From assembly GCA_963989385.1 (NCBI GenBank), contig OZ022506.1, positions 66,785,434 through 66,849,433 of the forward strand: DNA of 64,000 nt, read 5' to 3'. The translations under genes and the position numbers were made by a program. Below the pieces are notes generated by a model, which was not told the DNA's origin, did not search any database, and was given only the letters and a program-made list of their open reading frames with translations. This document shows positions 60,801-64,000 of this stretch, piece after piece; within the stretch, counting starts at the first letter, position 1, and each line of letters opens with the position of its first letter. The DNA is from Ctena decussata (Eukaryota; Mollusca; Bivalvia; Lucinida; Lucinidae).

Positions 60801-61585
60801 ACTCAAGGTCAAATTATCAAAATGGTTTTTATGCGTAGATGCACACAGGACTTTTCTTACGCATTGTAAGAGCATTCAATTACCGTTGTTACCGGGACAG
60901 CGACATGTATGTCGGTTAAATTGACATAGTAGTGGTAGTCATAAAATCATATTGTCATTTTATCGATCTGTTTCAGAAATTCGCCAAACATATGACATAC
61001 ACGAAGAAGGCATCGATATTTCGTCAACCCAATCGTTATGCAAAGACAGTGGAGTACGCCAGAAAATGTGTCGAGGTTTGTTGGTTAATGGCAGTCCAGG
61101 ATCCGCCTATGGCGTTTGGGCCACTACCAAGACATTATGATCTGGTTGATTCGAACCTTTACAGACCTTATACAAAGTCCGGAAGAGAAGTTGACTTTGT
61201 TGTATGGCCTGTATTGTATCTACACGATAACGGACCAGTTCTTTGTAAGGGCGTCTTGGAACCAATCAAGCATGATTACCAATATACTGTAGTGAAGGAC
61301 AATGAGAGACGATATGAAGAAAGTCGAACTGATCGGAACCCAACAAGAACGTCAATTTCACCCTCGAATATACAGCCATCTTCCTTCAGATCATCCGGAC
61401 GTGATATCCTTCTTACCAATGATCGAACACGAAACAACATTAGTAGTCGAAGCAATTACCGCTTTCCAACTGAACGAGCTGCTCCAAGCTACCAACAAGA
61501 AATCTTGACAACAGAATACAATCGCCTTTACTCTCCATCGAGCTACACGCCTGATCGTTACAGATGGCGAAAGTTGAAATACTAA
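42762..61585 (+). CDS. Coiled-coil protein with C-terminal MIEAP (mitochondria-eating protein) domain, six exons seen
   Basis: Recognised exons: 42762-42854, 52925-53352, 55008-55206, 55818-55895, 56722-56823, 60977-61585. All have AG acceptors and GT donors. Phases are 0, 2, 0, 0 and 0 across the five junctions and agree on both sides, giving 502 residues plus stop. Residues 1-174 are charged coiled coil. Residues about 198-397 match the C-terminal domain of SPATA18/MIEAP, with landmarks RPTKIGEMFDSLY, CVEVCWLMAVQDPPM and FVVWPVLYLHDNGPVLCKGV. The tail is Ser/Arg/Asn-rich and ends KLKY. In vertebrates MIEAP acts in mitochondrial quality control; from memory bivalves have many paralogs, whose function is unknown. 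No start codon is found, so one or more 5' exons are missing. Further in-phase exons could lie in the 10-kb intron. Confidence 0.85.
42855..42991. other. Start of the 10-kb intron
   Basis: The stretch contains the small palindrome aggaccaatggtcct (42976-42990) directly before the 4.6-kb array element. Confidence 0.5.
42992..47600. repeat. 4.6-kb element of nine tandem units of about 450 bp with inverted ends
   Basis: The left end tagctcacctga and the right end tcaggtgagct are inverted. The right end is a hairpin (47567-47600: agctcacctatgagcc / ggctcaggtgagct) preceded by GGACGGACGAC repeats. The unit marker ACCTTGACCTTTAGTGACAT occurs near 43806, 44280, 44732, 45178, 45630, 46249, 46661 and 47078, with a diverged first copy near 43130. 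Spacing is 448-474, except 619 where another repeat is inserted and about 412-417 in two units sharing a 40-base deletion. Each unit has CGGCCATCTTGGTCATGTGA and CAAGTTTCAAGGTCATAGGC. ORFs inside are repeat translations. Confidence 0.9.
45908..46075 (-). mobile_element. Dispersed repeat copy 3, inserted in an array unit
   Basis: From ttgctgagtggccaccttttgg to tttgcatacttttaac, this is the inverse of about 165 bases of the repeat at 29237 and 36430. It interrupts the unit between tttttgaag and tttttaccatat, which are contiguous (gaagggtttttaccat) in sister units. A T-rich tail (ttttatttttattttta) follows to 46080. Confidence 0.82.
47601..49545. other. Intron DNA with a foldback remnant
   Basis: Positions 48990-49050 (gaagaccctgatcagacgcc, then ggcgtctgatctgggtctgc) form an inverted pair related to fragments at 38275-38320, 34515-34550 and 30970-31000, a second small foldback family. 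No exon is recognised. Confidence 0.45.
49548..51117 (+). mobile_element. Tc1-like DNA transposon, about 1.57 kb, dead
   Basis: The ends tactggacaaaaaaagttag and, inverted, aacttttttggtccagta are flanked by TA (49546-49547, 51118-51119). The inverted repeats are long, about 270 bases with divergence, and include matching blocks such as cacgtgacacact / gtgtgtcacgtga. Total length is typical of a full Tc1 element. The transposase between them is broken. Confidence 0.85.
49980..50850 (+). pseudogene. Tc1-type transposase remnant
   Basis: Across frames and stops the plus strand gives VLFTDESRLCVYIQDDRRRV, the DDE segment with D-E-S-R and the G/DGRRRVW-like motif. Next comes a WATVWAVIW-like block equivalent to the SVMVWG segment. 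Near the end, IPQVYV is followed by a motif resembling the Tc1 C-terminus (R-SHT-R). Frameshifts and stops rule out function. Confidence 0.78.
51120..51720. other. Intron DNA, nothing recognised
   Basis: AT-rich sequence with no ORF or repeat that I can assign. Confidence 0.4.
51721..52630. repeat. Diverged tandem repeat, about 110-120 bp units, seven to eight copies
   Basis: Units share TGACCTATATTTCATGG, CAGTGATTTTGCCTCATATTT and GAGTGACCTCATACTAATTG-like blocks at regular spacing. Copies are clearly diverged and lie in the intron before the exon at 52925. No coding capacity. Confidence 0.8.
52925..53352 (+). CDS. MIEAP-like gene, main coiled-coil exon
   Basis: Acceptor taatatttgcag, then RGPSHTEEISRLKKENEELK and so on, with donor gtaggt. 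It covers residues 32-174. Long Lys/Glu-rich heptads (KYKEKKAENKKLKKNIEELL) indicate a continuous coiled coil, probably for oligomerisation. It ends with two bases (CG) of an Arg codon completed by the T at 55008. Confidence 0.85.
53353..54005. other. Intron DNA
   Basis: A G-rich tract (gggggcgggg and so on) lies at 53740-53765. Nothing else is recognised. Confidence 0.4.
54010..54490 (-). pseudogene. Mariner-like transposase fragment in the intron
   Basis: Read on the minus strand in changing frames: a CPGRPAEF-like piece (compare mariner SGRP), then LAEKYCRKTVEELANISGL (the helix-turn-helix region), ILKDILDSERFVLDWYP (compare the L-MRKVSARWVP motif) and EFVTGDERLVV (compare VTGDETWV, the first catalytic Asp). 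Frameshifts make it dead, and the C-terminal half is missing. Confidence 0.65.
54491..55007. other. Intron DNA before exon 55008
   Basis: A 48-codon ORF starting at about 54795 (MANISKPVKIANRRQT) is open but has no matching donor and is not called. Acceptor for the next exon: gttcttcggttttcag. Confidence 0.4.
55008..55206 (+). CDS. MIEAP-like gene, exon starting the MIEAP domain
   Basis: Residues 174-240. The first base completes an Arg codon. LSEYMGHQLADSNPNIADL is followed by RPTKIGEMFDSLYDDEYTQA, equivalent to the start of the MIEAP domain in SPATA18 (LLSRFSDSYSQARLDA region). Donor gtaaca after an ATG codon. Confidence 0.85.
55207..55817. other. Intron, nothing recognised
   Basis: Only a spurious minus-strand ORF (55508-55780). 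The acceptor tatgactttcaacag ends it. Confidence 0.5.
55818..55895 (+). CDS. MIEAP-like gene, 26-codon exon
   Basis: Exactly 78 bases, phase 0 to 0, residues 241-266 (EAKKFCDDNAAHPMRALKRE, then CLVQDT). Acceptor ttcaacag, donor gtgagt (strong). Confidence 0.82.
55896..56721. other. Intron with a dispersed repeat
   Basis: Positions 56260-56400 match 12870-13000, inverted (cgaagtttcggctatttaag, then tatcagtgaccctgacaata). Confidence 0.5.
56722..56823 (+). CDS. MIEAP-like gene, 34-codon exon
   Basis: 102 bases, phase 0 to 0, residues 267-300 (TNMSADSSLIENSLKEIKDI, then RKKNAREALKAVYE). Acceptor tataaatttcag, donor gtaaat. Confidence 0.85.
57385..57762. mobile_element. AGCGCT-rich insertion in copy 1 of the duplicated block
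   Basis: It is absent from the sister block at about 62395. AGCGCT or GCGCT recurs many times in both orientations. The outer part holds a hairpin (57397-57450: agcgctatttatagcaa / ttgctataaatagcgct, centred on ATGCAT). GTAACATACCGTTG occurs twice near 57672-57710. It looks like a foldback element; the ends are approximate. Confidence 0.65.
58692..59636. mobile_element. GTCCGTCC-headed tandem-repeat element inserted in copy 1 of the duplicated block
   Basis: It starts tatcccccaccgaagacgga and ends near cacttcggcgggggatataa, with inverted CCCCC-CGAAG ends. It is headed by GTCC microsatellite DNA (58735-58780) and holds about five units of roughly 160 bases with GCCATAACTAAGTAACCAAT and CATGAGTTATTGCCCTTGA. 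The sister block reads agctttttcaagctggtgca without it, so the insertion followed the duplication. Confidence 0.78.
59731..60510. other. Intron DNA, nothing recognised
   Basis: AT-rich with no assignable feature. Confidence 0.4.
60511..60722 (+). mobile_element. tRNA-derived SINE
   Basis: The head has an A-box-like TAGCTTGATTGGTTAACTAAG and a near-perfect B box GGGTTCGATTCCCG (60567-60580). A tRNA-unrelated body follows, with a CATC-CATC-CATC-CATC tail at 60703-60719. The acceptor stem does not pair, so this is a SINE and not a functional tRNA gene. Confidence 0.78.
60977..61585 (+). CDS. MIEAP-like gene, terminal exon
   Basis: Acceptor tcgatctgtttcag, then residues 301-502 and stop TAA/TAG-type end at 61583-61585 (tac-taa). 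It carries most of the MIEAP domain: EYARKCVEVCWLMAVQDPPM aligns with the SPATA18 segment ending ALEPPLDI, and FVVWPVLYLHDNGPVLCKGV with its HVWPALMENDCVIMKGEA segment. The last 100 residues are low-complexity, rich in Ser, Arg, Asn and Tyr, and have no known counterpart that I recognise. Confidence 0.88.
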   Translation, partial: KFAKHMTYTKKASIFRQPNRYAKTVEYARKCVEVCWLMAVQDPPMAFGPLPRHYDLVDSNLYRPYTKSGREVDFVVWPVLYLHDNGPVLCKGVLEPIKHDYQYTVVKDNERRYEESRTDRNPTRTSISPSNIQPSSFRSSGRDILLTNDRTRNNISSRSNYRFPTERAAPSYQQEILTTEYNRLYSPSSYTPDRYRWRKLKY

Positions 61586-61833
61586 ACTAAATACCTAAGC
61601 TGCAGTTTACCAATGTGACAGTTTCGAATATGCAAAACAAACTTGAAAATCTAATTATTCTCATTTAGTCGAATTTGTAAACCCGGCTTTGATACATAAA
61701 ACATAAAGAAACTTTATTTTACGTCGGTTTTCAAACTACAACATAGTGAATATTAGCCGACAGGCTATTTTACCGGCAAACAAGAAGTTAAAGACTGTAC
61801 ATATAAAAACAATAGCATCAAAGCAGAGATATA

Positions 61834-62000
61834 TGAGCCGCGACACGAGAAAACCAACAAAGTGGTTGTCGTCCCAGTCTGATCAGACTCATCGCTGTCT
61901 GCATGGATGTAGCTTAGACCCTTAGCTTTAAGCGCTTAGCGAAAAGTCTGATCAGACTGGGCTGATCTGAGTCTCCGCTGGGCGCACAACCACTTTGTTA
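61834..62000. mobile_element. Foldback MITE, TGAGCCGCGACACGAG family, copy 6, right end truncated
   Basis: The left arm is intact (tgagccgcgacacgagaaaa). The right arm stops at cacaaccactttgtta instead of continuing to the TTTTCTCGTGTCGCGGCTCA end. The sequence homologous to intron copy 1 begins within about 20 bases, so the duplication breakpoint may have removed the MITE end. Confidence 0.8.
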
Positions 62001-62839
62001 TATGGACACTGGTATATTGCAGAAAGGTTAAACTAGCGTATTATATTATAAGACCTAAATTTTATGGCTAGTTAGTGTCAAGCATACAAAAATTAATCCA
62101 GGTTAAAATGATTTTTCCTGATCAACTAAGGAAAGTAATTTCTGCTGATACCTGAAGGAAGTACCGGATGTGGCATAAAGTTAAACCGATAGACTGTTTG
62201 CTCGGGGTCTTGCTAATCACGGTTGGTAACTTTGCTTGTGTATCCGATCTGAAATTCTTCTGCTACGTTTAGGGAGTTGGTTGTGGTTAAATAGTCTGTC
62301 TCTGGTCAGACCAATCCTTCGACCTCCCTTGCCTCTGCGTTCCAGTGTTGTTCTTGCTGTCGAAGAGTGCTCATGTTTCATCCCAGCATTTAATTCGTAT
62401 CTATAGGGCTGCCTTCTTTTTCCATTGAAGGTTTAAATGTCGTTCACATGGATTTAATAACGTAATAACAACCATACGTAATGAGTCGGCGTCTTTTGCC
62501 TAATGCTTCAGCTAATTTGCCTTGCGGAATACGTCAGTAAGTGTGTAGATGCTCGTCGCCTGCTGAGACCTACCCATTATCCATCCATTCTTTAAAACCT
62601 TTGAAGTTTAGCGACACTGCAGAATTAAACACAGAAACATGAATAAGATCACTATATTGGGAAACGAAGGCAACGTGAAGACACTAAATCATGAAGTCAG
62701 TAATTGTGGCTCGGACATGAATGATCGTTGTCTGCCGAGACCTGCCCAACATCTTTGTTCTTTCAAACTCTTGGGATTTAGCGACGCTGAAGAGGTTAAG
62801 AGCAGAAACGCGCGTGTGTCGAACAGATCTGGTCCCGAA

Positions 62840-63335
62840 GTTATAAAACTTTTCATGCTCAACTCAGCTGAGCATGACATTTTCTCTGCGAATAAATATG
62901 AAAATGCCAACTAATGTTGGCATTTTCATATTCATAAGCAGAGAAGATTTCTTGTTCAGCTACACTAGGCAAGAAAACAGCTGTACTAATCGATAATTTG
63001 TTATTCATTAGCGCGGTAGTCGAGTGGTTAGAGTGACTCGGCTATTGAGCAGAAAGTCATCGTAAGGTCGTGAGTTCGCGGCTCACTGTCGCCGTACGAT
63101 GACTTGAAAACTCTCTCTGTCAACCCAGCAGTAAATGGGTATCTTTTTCGAATTAGGGAAGGATAAGGCAGCGAAAGGAGAGGGATGGGCTCCGCCTTTC
63201 ATCAGCTGTGCCCAAGATACAGTGGGTCTCTAACCCCCACTGCCCCTACGGCTATTAGGCTATGGGAAACCTTTACCTTTACCTTAGCAGGTAAAATTTC
63301 ATGCTCAGTTGAGTTGAGTATCAGAATGTTATGGG
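62840..63335. mobile_element. Composite insertion in copy 2: hairpin plus SINE between direct repeats
   Basis: It is bounded by direct repeats aaaacttttcatgctcaact (about 62847) and aaaatttcatgctcagttga (about 63293). It holds a 60-base hairpin (about 62883-62945: AATATGAAAATGCCAAC / GTTGGCATTTTCATATT) and the SINE at 63011. It is absent from copy 1 at about 58170. Confidence 0.65.
63011..63286 (+). mobile_element. tRNA-derived SINE with TTTACC tail
   Basis: The tRNA-like head gcgcggtagtcgagtggtta is A-box-like, with B-box-like GGTCGTGAGTTCGCGGC at 63067-63083. It has a body of about 200 bases and a 3' tail of ACCTTTACCTTTACCTTA. The head has a long variable-arm-like spacer, as in Ser/Leu tRNAs. 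It is not expected to be a working tRNA. Confidence 0.72.
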
Positions 63336-64000
63336 ACATGGTGAAGAGATCTTTGTTATGAACCACAACTAAAGACAGGGAGAGAGAGGATTATGCGAAA
63401 GTCAAATGAATAATGCGATGCTTTTCAGTGTTGAGGTTTAATATTGCTTGTAGTAATTCTAGCAATGTTGTTTCTTGTTCAGCCACCCCGTCCCCGTGTG
63501 TTTTTTTCCTTTCTCTTTTCTGGTTCTTAAATTGTAGATAATAGGTTAATAGACGCTGTATGCATTTTAGGTGGCGTTTCGGTTTGATTTGTATGTTTAT
63601 AAGCCGCATTAGAACCTAAAGCGAAGATTAAACTGATTAAGCCCGGTTTAAATCTCCGTTAATGTATTATTGTCTGTTCCAAGGCGGGGCTTATTGTTTC
63701 AAGGCGGGGCTTATTGTTATTGTGTATTATTGCCATTTTCGGACGGCTTTCTTTTAATTTTCACTTTTTGTATATTTTAGAAAGTTGCGCGACAATCTCC
63801 TTGAAACGACCTGGCCTTGTAACTTTGGGCTTTTATTTGTTTCGCTTTGTTGCTTTTCTTTCACATTTGTGGTTAGAGCAGGATATTGAATTCGATTGTG
63901 TCGTCTCAAAGCTTTTTCAAGCTGGTGCATGTGCAGGGGCAAGATTGCAGCAGACAGTTTTCAGCAAACGTAAGAAGTCGTATATGTGTTGAATTCTATG

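Larger units (their letters stand above)
62020..64000. repeat. Duplicated intronic block, copy 2, runs off the window
   Basis: Partner of 56880-59730, starting at ggttaaactagcg. It lacks the two copy-1 insertions but has its own at about 62825-63335. In copy 1 the terminal MIEAP exon lies about 1.27 kb after the point where copy 2 reaches the window end. Confidence 0.8.

Overview
This is a eukaryotic window, most likely from a bivalve mollusc and probably a heterodont (venerid-like) clam. That placement is inference. It rests on AT-rich intron and intergenic DNA, a RING-less TRIM-like gene, a gene with a mitochondria-eating-protein (MIEAP) C-terminal domain, and foldback repeats of a kind I associate with clam genomes. 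Genes are sparse and repeats dominate.

Layout. Positions 1-345 hold a retroelement-like ORF fragment on the minus strand that runs off the left edge. Positions 3.3-4.4 kb hold small inverted-repeat elements. Positions 4.39-9.12 kb are a satellite of about 118-bp units. It contains a duplicated block, and a 663-bp transposon sits in only one of the two copies. Positions 9.3-17 kb are repeats and unrecognised DNA. Positions 17.18-21.13 kb are a complete LTR retrotransposon on the minus strand (Ty3/Gypsy-like), with near-identical LTRs and a decayed interior. A 23-base assembly gap lies at 21853-21875. Positions 22.94-23.38 kb are a 437-bp palindrome. Positions 24.54-26.78 kb are an element with nearly identical terminal inverted repeats of about 530 bp. 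A small EF-hand terminal exon lies at 27575-27729 on the minus strand and is easy to miss. Positions 28-38 kb hold dispersed repeats.

The gene-bearing part is 38.5-61.6 kb on the plus strand. First comes a TRIM-like gene (two B-boxes, coiled coil, beta-propeller) at 38472-41259. A 917-bp transposon with a TA target duplication interrupts its single coding exon. Removing the transposon and one TA restores one reading frame of 622 codons. Next comes a multi-exon gene with recognised exons at 42762-61585. It encodes a coiled-coil protein ending in a MIEAP domain, and all five recognised junctions keep phase. Its introns hold a 4.6-kb tandem array (42.99-47.60 kb), a dead Tc1 element (49.55-51.12 kb), a tandem repeat (51.7-52.6 kb) and a mariner transposase relic (54.0-54.5 kb).

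The intron just before the last MIEAP exon (about 56.88-59.73 kb) is duplicated at about 62.02-64.00 kb. This suggests a second copy of the 3' end of the gene just beyond the right edge.

There is no prokaryotic organisation, CRISPR array or operon here. The two recognised plus-strand genes are neighbours, but nothing in the sequence shows that they act together.
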